Shown: positions 51,203-58,714 of the stretch, piece after piece
Position numbering within the stretch: position 1 is the stretch's first letter
Layout of the letters: every line of letters begins with the position of its first letter
From: Streptomyces sp. CT34
GTDB taxonomy: Bacteria > Actinomycetota > Actinomycetes > Streptomycetales > Streptomycetaceae
DNA length: 64,000 nucleotides
Assembly (NCBI RefSeq): GCF_000805335.1
Contig: NZ_KN708638.1
Location: forward strand, 866,352-930,351
Reading direction: 5' to 3'
Translations under genes and position numbers: made by a program
The notes under the pieces: generated by a model
Database searches by the model: none
What the model was told of the DNA's origin: nothing
The model's input: the letters and a program-made list of their open reading frames with translations, nothing else

Positions 51203-51221
51203 ATAGTCCAGATAGGACCAT
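51203..51221. promoter_or_regulatory. Near-palindrome, candidate PadR operator
   Basis: ATAGTCC-agata-GGACCAT (19 bases) is nearly symmetric (ATxGTCC/GGACxAT) and lies between the PadR gene and the DUF2306 gene start at 51253. Confidence 0.5.
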
Positions 51222-51252
51222 TGACGTGGGCGCAACGAGCGAGGGGGCCGCC

Positions 51253-52431
51253 ATGAACCGTCCGAGGAAGGTCACCTGGCGCCGCGTGGCCACCATCGCC
51301 CTGGTCGCCGTCTGCGTGGGCTACGCCCCGATCGCGATGACCGAACTCTGGCCCTACGCCCACCGGGGCGCCCCGGCGTTCGGCGAATGGCTCCTGGCCC
51401 GCGCGACCTCGCCCCGCTATGTCGCCGACGCCTTCGCCACCCGCGTCGGCCCGTACGGACGCAGCCTGATCGCGATGATCGTCCATACCGTCCTCGGCGG
51501 TGCGCTGATGCTGCTCGGGCCGGTCCAACTCCTGACGGCGGTACGGCGACGCATCCGGCTGCACCGCACCGTAGGGGTGGTGTTCGCGCTGACCGTCTAC
51601 GCCTCGATGGCGGGCGCCGCCGTCTACCTCGTACGGACCGCGCCCGGCGACGCCTTCAGCGGGCCGGCGTTCTGGATCGTGCTCGCCACGATCCTGGTCG
51701 GTACCGTCATGAGCGTCACCTACGGCATCGTCGCCGCGATCGCCAAGTTCCCCGACCTGCACCAGCGGTGGATGCTGCTCTGCTACGGCTACCTGATGAC
51801 CGCCCCGCTGCTGCGACTTGAGTGGGGCGCCCTCCCGGCACTCTTCCCCGGCCTCTCCCTGGAGGACGTCAACCGGATCGCCATCATGCACCTCGGCTCG
51901 ATCGTCGTGTTCGGTGCGCTGCTCGGCTCCCGCGCGATGGACAAGCGGACGACGGTTCCCGGAGTGACCGGGACCTGGGTGCCGGCGCCGGTACTCGCCG
52001 CGGCACATCTCGCCGGCGCCCTCGCCCTGGCCTGGATCGCAAAGTCCTTCCTGGAGTGGGGAGTTGCCGGGCAGCGGATGCTGCTCGGGTATCTGCTCCC
52101 GTACGCCGTGACCTACGCCGTGCTGGCCGTCCGCGCCCGGCGCGCGGGCCGGGCGAGCCACGGCTGGGCGCGCGAGGAGTGGCGCCTGCATCTGGCCGCA
52201 CTGTGCCTGGCCCCGGCCCTCTCGGCCACCGCCGGCCTGCTGTTCGAACGCTACGCCGGACTCGACCGGCAGACGGCACTGTCCGCGGGAGTGGCCATCG
52301 GCTGCGGGATGCTGGCGTTCGCCGCGACCACGGTGGTCAGCCTGCGCGTGATGTACGGGCGTGCAGTGGTCAAGCGGGAGCGTTCGGCCGCGGCGCGCCC
52401 TCCACGGCAGGAACCGTCCCCGGTCGGCTAG
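51253..52431 (+). CDS. DUF2306 membrane protein
   Basis: This 392-residue protein has about ten helices. DUF2306 hallmarks are present: IAMIVHTVLGGALMLLGPVQ (about 74-93), RLHRTVGVVFALTVYAS, FPDLHQRWMLLCYGYLMTAP and the conserved His residues in those helices. The role is unknown; heme-like or quinone-related membrane functions have been suggested for relatives. ATG 51253 follows GAGGGGG. Probably controlled by the upstream PadR. A half MITE-like sequence abuts its stop codon. Confidence 0.87.
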   Translation: MNRPRKVTWRRVATIALVAVCVGYAPIAMTELWPYAHRGAPAFGEWLLARATSPRYVADAFATRVGPYGRSLIAMIVHTVLGGALMLLGPVQLLTAVRRRIRLHRTVGVVFALTVYASMAGAAVYLVRTAPGDAFSGPAFWIVLATILVGTVMSVTYGIVAAIAKFPDLHQRWMLLCYGYLMTAPLLRLEWGALPALFPGLSLEDVNRIAIMHLGSIVVFGALLGSRAMDKRTTVPGVTGTWVPAPVLAAAHLAGALALAWIAKSFLEWGVAGQRMLLGYLLPYAVTYAVLAVRARRAGRASHGWAREEWRLHLAALCLAPALSATAGLLFERYAGLDRQTALSAGVAIGCGMLAFAATTVVSLRVMYGRAVVKRERSAAARPPRQEPSPVG

Positions 52432-52432
52432 C

Positions 52433-52478
52433 GCGTGCAGGGCGTCGGTAGGCAGGCGGGAGTTTGCCGACAGGGCCT
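52433..52478. repeat. Half copy of the MITE-like element
   Basis: About 46 bases match the reverse complement of 14123-14168 at roughly 40 positions, including the terminal 28 bases (ending CCGACAGGGCCT) at 26 of 28. No opposite arm is found nearby, so it is a solo end. Like the full copy it begins within two bases of a TAG stop codon. Confidence 0.6.
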
Positions 52479-52597
52479 GGCGACGACGTGCCCCCGCCCG
52501 GTCCCCTCCCCCGGTCCCCTCCGCGTCCGGCTCCGTCAGTCGGCGGTCTCCCCGCTCCGGGGGCCGGTGTGCGCGTCCGCCACCTCGCTCCCCGCCA

Positions 52598-53821
52598 TCA
52601 CACCGCCGGTGGCAGCGGACGCAGGGAGAGGGCGCCGTAGACGGACCAGACGACCGAGACCAGCGGCACCGCCACGACCGCCCCGAGCACACCGGCGGTG
52701 ACGCCCCCGCAGACGACCGCGAGGGCCACCACGACCGGATGCAGGCGCACCGCCCGGCTCATCACCAACGGGTGCAGCACATGCCCTTCGAGCTGTCCGA
52801 TGACCACGATCAGCAGGACGACGAGCATCGCCACCAGCGGGCCCCGCGAGGCCAGCGCCACCACCGCGGCCACCGCCAGCGCCACCGGCGAACCGACCAG
52901 CGGGATGAACGCGGCGAAGAACTCCAGTACCGCCAGGGGCAGGACGAGAGGAACCCGCAGGACGAAGAGGGCCAGTCCCACGAGGACGGCATTGGTCGCG
53001 GCGATGATCACGATGCCGCGGGTGTACCCGGTGAACGTCGTCCACGCCGTGCGCCCCGCCGTCCGTACGGCGTGCCGCCGGCGCTCCGGCAGCCGGCCGC
53101 CGAACCACTGCCACATGCGCGTGCCCGAGTGCAGAAAGAAGATCGAGCAGAACAGCGCCAGCGCACCCACCGTCAGGACCTCGGCCAGCCGGCCCACCCC
53201 GCTCACCGCGGTGCCGATCAGGTTGGCGCGGTTGCTCGCCACGAATCGGGAGACCCACGACTGGAGGTGCGAGAGGGCTCCCGGCCGCAGGTGGAACGGC
53301 GGGCCCTGGAGCCACCGCTCGATCCTGGTCAGCCCCCCGGAGAAGACCTCGCGCAGCCCCGGCCACTCGACGGCGACGTTCGCACCGATCAGGCTCAGTA
53401 CGCCGAAGAGGAGCACGACGGAGAGCAGCAGACCGGTGGTGACCGCCGCCGCACGCGGCATCCAGCGGGTCAGCGCGTTGGTCAGCGGCTCCAGCAGGGC
53501 GGTCAGCACCAGCGCCAGAAAGACCGCCAGCGTCACCAGATGGAACCGCCCCAGCGTCACGAAGACGACATAGACGGCCGCGCCCACGACCAGGAGCCGC
53601 CATGCGTAGGCGGCGGCGACGCGCAGCGCCGCGGGGACGCCGGCAGCCTCCGTGCTGCGCCGGACCGTCCTGCCGCCCGGCGGGCGCGCTCCGCGTACGC
53701 CCCGGCCCCGCGCCCGGTCCCCGCGCCAGGTGCCCGGCCCGCGCCGCGGGGCAGCGGTACCGTGATCGCCGGACCGGGGTTCCCGCTGCCGGCGGGATCG
53801 GTTCCGCATACGGGCCGTCAC
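52598..53821 (-). CDS. AI-2E family (PerM-like) transporter
   Basis: This 407-residue integral membrane protein has an N-terminal basic low-complexity extension (about 65 residues), then the PerM/AI-2E fold: helices in pairs (VFLALVLTALLEPLTNALTR, TVGALALFCSIFFLHSGTRM) and the conserved FFAAFIPLVGSPVALAVAAV and QLEGHVLHPLVMSR motifs. Members export autoinducer-2 or act as Na+/H+-type permeases; substrate unknown here. No neighbouring partner gene. Confidence 0.9.
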   Translation of the reverse strand: MTARMRNRSRRQREPRSGDHGTAAPRRGPGTWRGDRARGRGVRGARPPGGRTVRRSTEAAGVPAALRVAAAYAWRLLVVGAAVYVVFVTLGRFHLVTLAVFLALVLTALLEPLTNALTRWMPRAAAVTTGLLLSVVLLFGVLSLIGANVAVEWPGLREVFSGGLTRIERWLQGPPFHLRPGALSHLQSWVSRFVASNRANLIGTAVSGVGRLAEVLTVGALALFCSIFFLHSGTRMWQWFGGRLPERRRHAVRTAGRTAWTTFTGYTRGIVIIAATNAVLVGLALFVLRVPLVLPLAVLEFFAAFIPLVGSPVALAVAAVVALASRGPLVAMLVVLLIVVIGQLEGHVLHPLVMSRAVRLHPVVVALAVVCGGVTAGVLGAVVAVPLVSVVWSVYGALSLRPLPPAV

Positions 53822-54147
53822 CTCCTCCCGCCCGCCCCGAAGGGACGCCGCCCCGGAGACAGGCTCCCGCCTCTGCGCCTACCCAAGGTCTGATATCACC
53901 GCGGACGGGCGGCCGAACGCGAGCGGCCGGGTATTCGCCCGAAGGCACCCCGGGCAGGGGCCCGGGTGACGGGCAGCCTTCCTGGGAACCGTGTCCTCCC
54001 GGCACTCCTGGACAGCGCCTCCACGAACCGGCCCGCATACCACGCGATACGGCGAGAATGCCGTGGAATCCCCGGTAGGGTGCGGCCCTGAGGGGAACTC
54101 ACCTACCGGTCCCCGATCCCCGGTGCCGTAAGGGATGAGGCGGATTC
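53822..54147. other. Gap with no supported gene
   Basis: Divergent intergenic region between the AI-2E permease and the ATP-grasp gene. No repeats or recognisable sites were found. Confidence 0.4.
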
Positions 54148-55128
54148 ATGGCTCAGTCACCGACGCTGCCCGCGCTGGACGTCTGGCTGCTGGTACGTAC
54201 ACATCCGTACGGGGCGGTCGGCTCCACGGCATCTCTGGCGGACGCGCTGAGGACGACGTACGGCTCCCGGTTCGCGGTCTGGCACACCAGCGAGCTCCTC
54301 CTCGGCGTCCAGGAGGGGCGGCTGTTCCTGCGCACCCTGGGCGGGCAGGAGGTGCCGGCCCCCAAGGTCGTCTGTGTGCGCCAGACGCCCTGCACGATGC
54401 AGCACGACCGCGAGGTGACCCTCCTGCGGCACCTGGAGCGCATGGGAGCCACCCTCATCAACCCCCTCGAAGCGCACCTCACCTGCCGGAACAAGGTCTG
54501 GCAGCTACAGGAGCTGGCCCTGGCCGGCCTGCCCGTACCCGACTCCCTCTCGTACACCACCAGCCCCCTGGACGGCGTGGTGCGGACCCCTGGTCTCGAC
54601 GCGCCCTGCGTGGTCAAGTCCGTCAACGGCTACGGCGGTAAGCAGGTGTTCCTCGCCCCCGACCTGGCCCTGTTGTGCGACGTGGCGGGCAGCCTCGCCG
54701 ACCAGGTGCCCGTCGTCCTCCAGCAGTACGTGGCCCCCTCGCACGGGCGCGACCTGCGGGTGGTCGTCGTCGACGGGGCACCCGTCGCCGCCGAGCTGCG
54801 CACCGCCCGCGGCGACGCACTCGTCTCGAACCTCCACCGCGGCGGCTCGGCCACCCTCTGCCAGGGCAGCTACCCGGAGGCCGAGGCCCTGGCCGTCCGG
54901 GCCGCGCAATCCCTGGGCCTCACCATCGCCGGTGTGGACCTGCTCTTCTCCGCCACCGGCGAGCACACCGTCTGCGAGGTCAACGCGGTCCCCGGCTGGC
55001 GCCCCGGAATGACAGCGGTGATCCCGGCCATCATCGACTGCATCGACCGCCACCTCGACGCCTACCGCCTCGCGGACAGCACCAAGGCACCCGCGATGCA
55101 ACGGAGTTCGCCCACCCTGCGCCCATGA
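54148..55128 (+). CDS. RimK-like ATP-grasp ligase
   Basis: This 326-residue carboxylate-amine ligase is of the ATP-grasp superfamily. Segments seen are NKVWQLQELALAGLPVPDSL (about 115), PCVVKSVNGYGGKQVFL (ATP-binding Lys and Gly loop, about 153-168), GRDLRVVVVDGAPVAAE (about 200-215) and HTVCEVNAVPGWRPGM (metal-binding Glu/Asn, about 275). RimK relatives add amino acids to proteins or peptides. No peptide precursor, partner enzyme or transporter is adjacent, so the substrate is unknown. Confidence 0.87.
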   Translation: MAQSPTLPALDVWLLVRTHPYGAVGSTASLADALRTTYGSRFAVWHTSELLLGVQEGRLFLRTLGGQEVPAPKVVCVRQTPCTMQHDREVTLLRHLERMGATLINPLEAHLTCRNKVWQLQELALAGLPVPDSLSYTTSPLDGVVRTPGLDAPCVVKSVNGYGGKQVFLAPDLALLCDVAGSLADQVPVVLQQYVAPSHGRDLRVVVVDGAPVAAELRTARGDALVSNLHRGGSATLCQGSYPEAEALAVRAAQSLGLTIAGVDLLFSATGEHTVCEVNAVPGWRPGMTAVIPAIIDCIDRHLDAYRLADSTKAPAMQRSSPTLRP

Positions 55129-55381
55129 CCGCGACGGCCGCCCCGCCGTACGGCCCTCCCCGCCTCCCCGCCTCCCGGCCTCTCCCCCGCACCGCCTGCG
55201 GCCACCTGCCACCCTGCCCGCCCCCACCGGTCACCGCACCTGTCACTCCACCGCAGGAACTTCCCGTAAATGAAGCGGTCGTACGCGGGGATGCGGCGGC
55301 GGCTTGTCTAGCATCACGACGTCTCCCGGGAATGGGTCCGGGCGCCTTGCCACCAGCGGGATGTGTGAGTCAGGAGGCCGT

Positions 55382-55729
55382 ATGAGTGCGGAAGCAGGCT
55401 GGGGCTGGGCGCGGGCCATCCAGCCGGCCGGGGGAACCGGGCAGCACGCCGGTCCTCACGAGACGTTCGCCCACCCGCTCAAGGCCCGGGTCGTCGACAG
55501 CCAGAAGCACGCACCTGTGGCCGACGCCGCGGTGACGTTCTGCTGGGATTCCATGAGCCAGCAGGCCCTCTTCGAAGGCGGTGCGGCCACCGCACACGTC
55601 CGCACCGACGCCGAGGGCTACGCACAGAGCCCCCAGCTCGTGGCGGGCGACGCGGCCGGCACCGCCGTCTTCACCGTCACCACCGAGGGCGCGGCCCCGG
55701 AGCGCTTCGAGATCACGGTCGACCACTGA
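55382..55729 (+). CDS. Small Ig-like (Big-1-type) domain protein without signal peptide
   Basis: A 115-residue protein. From about residue 29 the sequence (FAHPLKARVVDSQKHAPVAD, VTFCWDSMSQQALFEGG, VRTDAEGYAQSPQLVAGDAAG) follows the bacterial Ig-like group 1 pattern with alternating strands. There is no signal peptide or anchor, which is odd for this normally extracellular fold. AGGAGG precedes ATG 55382. A 24-bp palindrome six bases after the stop probably terminates the transcript. Confidence 0.7.
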   Translation: MSAEAGWGWARAIQPAGGTGQHAGPHETFAHPLKARVVDSQKHAPVADAAVTFCWDSMSQQALFEGGAATAHVRTDAEGYAQSPQLVAGDAAGTAVFTVTTEGAAPERFEITVDH

Positions 55730-55734
55730 GCCGC

Positions 55735-55758
55735 GGCGAGCGCCGCGCGGCGCTCGCC
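55735..55758. terminator. 24-bp perfect palindrome, likely terminator
   Basis: The bases beginning GGCGAGCGCCGC form a perfect palindrome directly after the stop of the Ig-like gene. With no U-tail, it is a GC hairpin typical of Streptomyces terminators. Confidence 0.6.
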
Positions 55759-55911
55759 AACCGCGCGGGGGACTCCCTTCCCCTCCCCCCGCGCGAAACC
55801 GGCCCCGATGTGGCCGGGTAGGTACTTGTGTCGTGAACATCGGCACCATTGGCTGAGCTGATGCGCCGTCATCGGCGCTGGCACGAACGGTGGGACCGGG
55901 GGAAGCGAAAC

Positions 55912-56294
55912 GTGGCGATCGAACTGCCCGACGGGCTGGTCCGGGTGATGGACCCGCTCGGAATGAACCGGCCGCAGGTGAACGAGAACGAGGTCCGCGA
56001 ATTCACCGGTCACGTCGAGGAGTTCGCCGCCAACCTCGAAAAGTCCCACGCGTCGGCGAACTCATCCAGCAGGCGACCGAGCCGCTCGCGGCGGACCAGG
56101 TCCCCACGGACATCACCGGCCACAACCGCGAGACCCTCTGCCGCATCGGCCTCCCCCGCTCACCGCTCCCCGGCCTGCCCCTGGACCAGGACCTGGTGGA
56201 GCACCGCCTGCGCGCCGCCGACCCGCTCGCCTTCGCCGAACACGGTTCGGAACACTGGTCCGAGGCCCTGAGCGACCTCGCCTCGGGCAGGTGA
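55912..56294 (+). pseudogene. Hypothetical protein gene with an apparent frameshift
   Basis: The 5' frame (GTG 55912 after GGGGGAAG; MAIELPDGLVRVMDPLGMNR, NENEVREFTGHVEEFAANLE) loses coding character at about 56050. A second frame takes over (VGELIQQATEPLAADQVPTD, LDQDLVEHRLRAADPLAFAE) and stops at 56294. Together they look like one helical protein of about 125 residues. Family not recognised. Indel or sequencing error near 56047. Confidence 0.5.
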
Positions 56295-56367
56295 GCTGGC
56301 GCCGCCCAGGTCACGGAACCCGCAACCCGCAGCACCAAGCCCCGCCCCACAGCAAAGGACCGGCAAC

Positions 56368-56823
56368 ATGAAGATCACGGTGGATGACCTCTCCGGACCG
56401 GAAATCGCCGGATTCCTCAACGAGCACGTTCAGCAGATGCGGGCCATCACACCCCTGGAGAGCAAGCACGCGCTCGATCTCGACGAACTCCGCAGGCCCG
56501 AGGTGACGTTCTGGTCGGCCCGGGAGGACGGAACCCTGGTCGGCTGCGGTGCGATCAAGCGGCTGGACGCGGACCACGCCGAGCTGAAATCGATGCGCAC
56601 CACCCCGCAGCGCACGCGGAGCGGAATCGCCTCACGACTCCTGGAGCACATCCTCACCGAGGCGGGCCGCAGGGGATTCACACGACTGAGCCTGGAGACC
56701 GGCTCGGCCGAATTCTTCCTCCCCGCACGGAAGTTGTACGAGAAGTTCGGCTTCGAGCGCTGCGCACCGTTCGCGGACTACCGGCCCGACCCGAACAGTA
56801 CGTTCATGACGAAGTTGCTGTGA
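56368..56823 (+). CDS. GNAT-family N-acetyltransferase
   Basis: This 151-residue single-domain acetyltransferase has LVGCGAIKRLDADHAELKSM (about 51-70), the acetyl-CoA loop TTPQRTRSGIASRLLEHIL and FFLPARKLYEKFGF near the C-terminus. The layout resembles small YsnE-type enzymes that acetylate small amines or amino acids. ATG 56368 fits the family start. Acceptor unknown. Confidence 0.88.
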   Translation: MKITVDDLSGPEIAGFLNEHVQQMRAITPLESKHALDLDELRRPEVTFWSAREDGTLVGCGAIKRLDADHAELKSMRTTPQRTRSGIASRLLEHILTEAGRRGFTRLSLETGSAEFFLPARKLYEKFGFERCAPFADYRPDPNSTFMTKLL

Positions 56824-56919
56824 GAGGCAGCAGCGCAATGGAAAGAAAGAAGAGAGGCACGCCCCTGCCCCGCCCGGCGGCTGGGCGGGCCGGGCAAGGA
56901 CAGCCGGCAAGGGGAGGGA

Positions 56920-56991
56920 TCAGCGGTTCGAACCACTGTTGTCGAGCGCGGGGTTGAGGGCGACGACAACGGAGACGGCACGTTCGGTCAT
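56920..56991 (-). CDS. Possible 23-residue peptide
   Basis: A short frame, MTERAVSVVVALNPALDNSG plus NR, is preceded by CCGGAGGATTC, an ideal ribosome binding site (GGAGG four bases before ATG). It sits alone on the minus strand between two GNAT genes. It could be a leader or signalling peptide; chance occurrence is also possible. The flanking intergenic bases show no other gene. Confidence 0.3.
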   Translation of the reverse strand: MTERAVSVVVALNPALDNSGSNR

Positions 56992-57217
56992 GAATCCTCC
57001 GGTGGATGAGGCGAGTCGAGGGGCCCCTGGACGGTATTGACCAGCCGGTACCCCGGGAAACGCCCGCCACTCGAACGTGCCCCTAAACCCATTCCTTGGG
57101 TGACAGGAACCGCACGACTTCCCCACCAGGGCCCACCGGAGAGGCGCGACTGCCGGCCAGGCCGCGACCGGCCCATCCGGCCAGGGCGACCGCCGCTACC
57201 CCAGCGCCCGATCGACC

Positions 57218-57880
57218 TCACCGTCCCACGGAACCGGCGCCCCGGCCGAAGAAGTCCCGGCACGCTTCGAGAGCGTGCATCTCCACCGGGACCGTACGGT
57301 GCGCCTCCCAGTCCGCGCGGTCGAGCCGCAGCCGTTGCACGGTGCACGCCATCCCTCGCACGGACGCCGTGGTGAGCCCGTCGGGTCGGTAGCCGAGTTT
57401 CCGCGACACCCGGAGAGAAGCGGTGTTGTCGGTCATCGCGCCGGACGTCACGGAGTGCGCGCCTAGCCCTTCGAAAGCCAGATGCAGCACGGCGGCCCGC
57501 ATCTCCGTGCCGATTCCACGCCCTTGGTACGCGAGCCCGAGCCACGAACCCGTCTGGGCCTCCCGCGTCACGGCGAAATCGACCGCGGACAGGTCCTGCC
57601 GCCCCACCACCCTGCCCTCGCACATCACGGCCAGACTGAGCGTCCAGTCCTCCGTACGCCAGTGGGCGACGGTGCCGAGGACATGCTGAAACGTCGCCCG
57701 CCCACGCTCCTCGGGATCGGCGTCGGTCCAGGGCACCGTGAAGGGCATCCGTGCCTCGTCATGCACGCCCTTCGCCGCCACCGCGGCCAGCTCATCCAGC
57801 TGACTCAAGTCGGGCAGCCGCAGCTCAAGGCGCGGCGTCGTCACCCGGAGCCGGTACAGGGGCCATGCGCAAGGTTCCAT
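57218..57880 (-). CDS. GNAT-family N-acetyltransferase
   Basis: This 220-residue protein is of the RimJ/RimL-like group. The acetyl-CoA loop is SWLGLAYQGRGIGTEMRAAV (about 115-134), followed by GAHSVTSGAMTDNTASLRVS and KLGYRPDG. The N-terminal strand (TTPRLELRLPDLSQL) is family-typical. ATG 57880 (MEPCAWP) is chosen; the in-frame extension upstream encodes a His-Pro/Arg low-complexity stretch derived from the repeat at 58009. Acceptor unknown. Confidence 0.88.
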   Translation of the reverse strand: MEPCAWPLYRLRVTTPRLELRLPDLSQLDELAAVAAKGVHDEARMPFTVPWTDADPEERGRATFQHVLGTVAHWRTEDWTLSLAVMCEGRVVGRQDLSAVDFAVTREAQTGSWLGLAYQGRGIGTEMRAAVLHLAFEGLGAHSVTSGAMTDNTASLRVSRKLGYRPDGLTTASVRGMACTVQRLRLDRADWEAHRTVPVEMHALEACRDFFGRGAGSVGR

Positions 57881-58008
57881 GACGAGAGGCTGCCAAGACC
57901 GTACGGAGCCGTCCAACGCATTTCGCCGGTCCGGGCTCGGTGCGCGCCACCTCGGCCCTGACGTCGGGCGTGGCCTCGGCCCGGCGGATGAGAGCGCGGG
58001 CGGGGGCC

Positions 58009-58074
58009 GATACCGACGCCGATACCGACGCCGACGCCGACGCGGATGCGGATGCGGATGCGGATGCGGATGTA
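58009..58074. repeat. GATACCGACGCC / GATGCG microsatellite
   Basis: Two 12-base GATACCGACGCC units are followed by hexamers (GACGCC, GACGCG, then four GATGCG), all in six-base phase. It lies between the GNAT and MarR genes. In-phase frames encode Asp-Ala or His-Pro runs that are not believed to be real proteins. Confidence 0.8.
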
Positions 58075-58183
58075 CGCGGAACACCCCGCCCAACTGACGT
58101 CATATTCCCGGCTGTTGGCTGGCAGGCACCGGCTCACGGACATTTCTGACAGTGGTTGTGTAAGTGCTGTTACGCTGCCGCTC

Positions 58184-58714
58184 ATGACCGAGGATCCCGC
58201 GCTCAGCCCGGACGTCACCCAGGACACCACCCCCGACCCCACCCACCAGAGCCGGTGGCGTCCGCTCCGGCTGCTCCAGGCGTCGATGGACGCGGACATC
58301 GCACGGATCTACGCGGAGCGGCGGATCGAGGGGCTGAAGCCGAACCACGTGAGGGAGTTGCTCCGGCTGCACGCCCGTGGGCCGATGACGATCACGGAGC
58401 TGGCCGAGTCGGTCGGCCACTCGCACTCGGCGCTCAGCCAGAAGGTGGCCGCGATGCGCGCCGCCGGATGGGTGCGGACCGTGCCGGGCGAGGACGCGCG
58501 GACGAAGAAGGTGACGCTCACGGAGCGGGCCGGCGCGGTGGTCGGCCGGCTGGCGGCGGAGTGGCGGGCCACCGAAGCCGCCCTCGCCGAACTGGAGGCG
58601 GAGATTCCCTATCCGCTCACCCAGGTCGTCATCGACATCGAACGGGCGCTGGAGCGCAGGAGCTTCCACGACCGGATCGCCGCGAAGCTGGCCGAGGACC
58701 CGGCGTGGGAGTGA
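58184..58714 (+). CDS. MarR-family transcriptional regulator
   Basis: The protein has 176 residues. The winged helix (about 55-110) contains LKPNHVRELLRLHARGPMTI, ELAESVGHSHSALSQKVAAM and GWVRTVPGEDARTKKVTLTE (the wing). The gene overlaps the MFS gene by four bases (GTGA), so it probably represses a drug exporter translated with it. ATG 58184 gives the family length; earlier in-frame starts fall in the microsatellite. Confidence 0.9.
   Translation: MTEDPALSPDVTQDTTPDPTHQSRWRPLRLLQASMDADIARIYAERRIEGLKPNHVRELLRLHARGPMTITELAESVGHSHSALSQKVAAMRAAGWVRTVPGEDARTKKVTLTERAGAVVGRLAAEWRATEAALAELEAEIPYPLTQVVIDIERALERRSFHDRIAAKLAEDPAWE

Noticed and set aside
56921..56940. GGTTCGAACC resembling a tRNA T-loop
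   Set aside because: No acceptor stem, D-arm or anticodon arm can be folded around it.
57940..58149. Plus-strand frame encoding Asp-Ala repeats
   Set aside because: It is produced by the microsatellite and lacks a ribosome binding site or family match.
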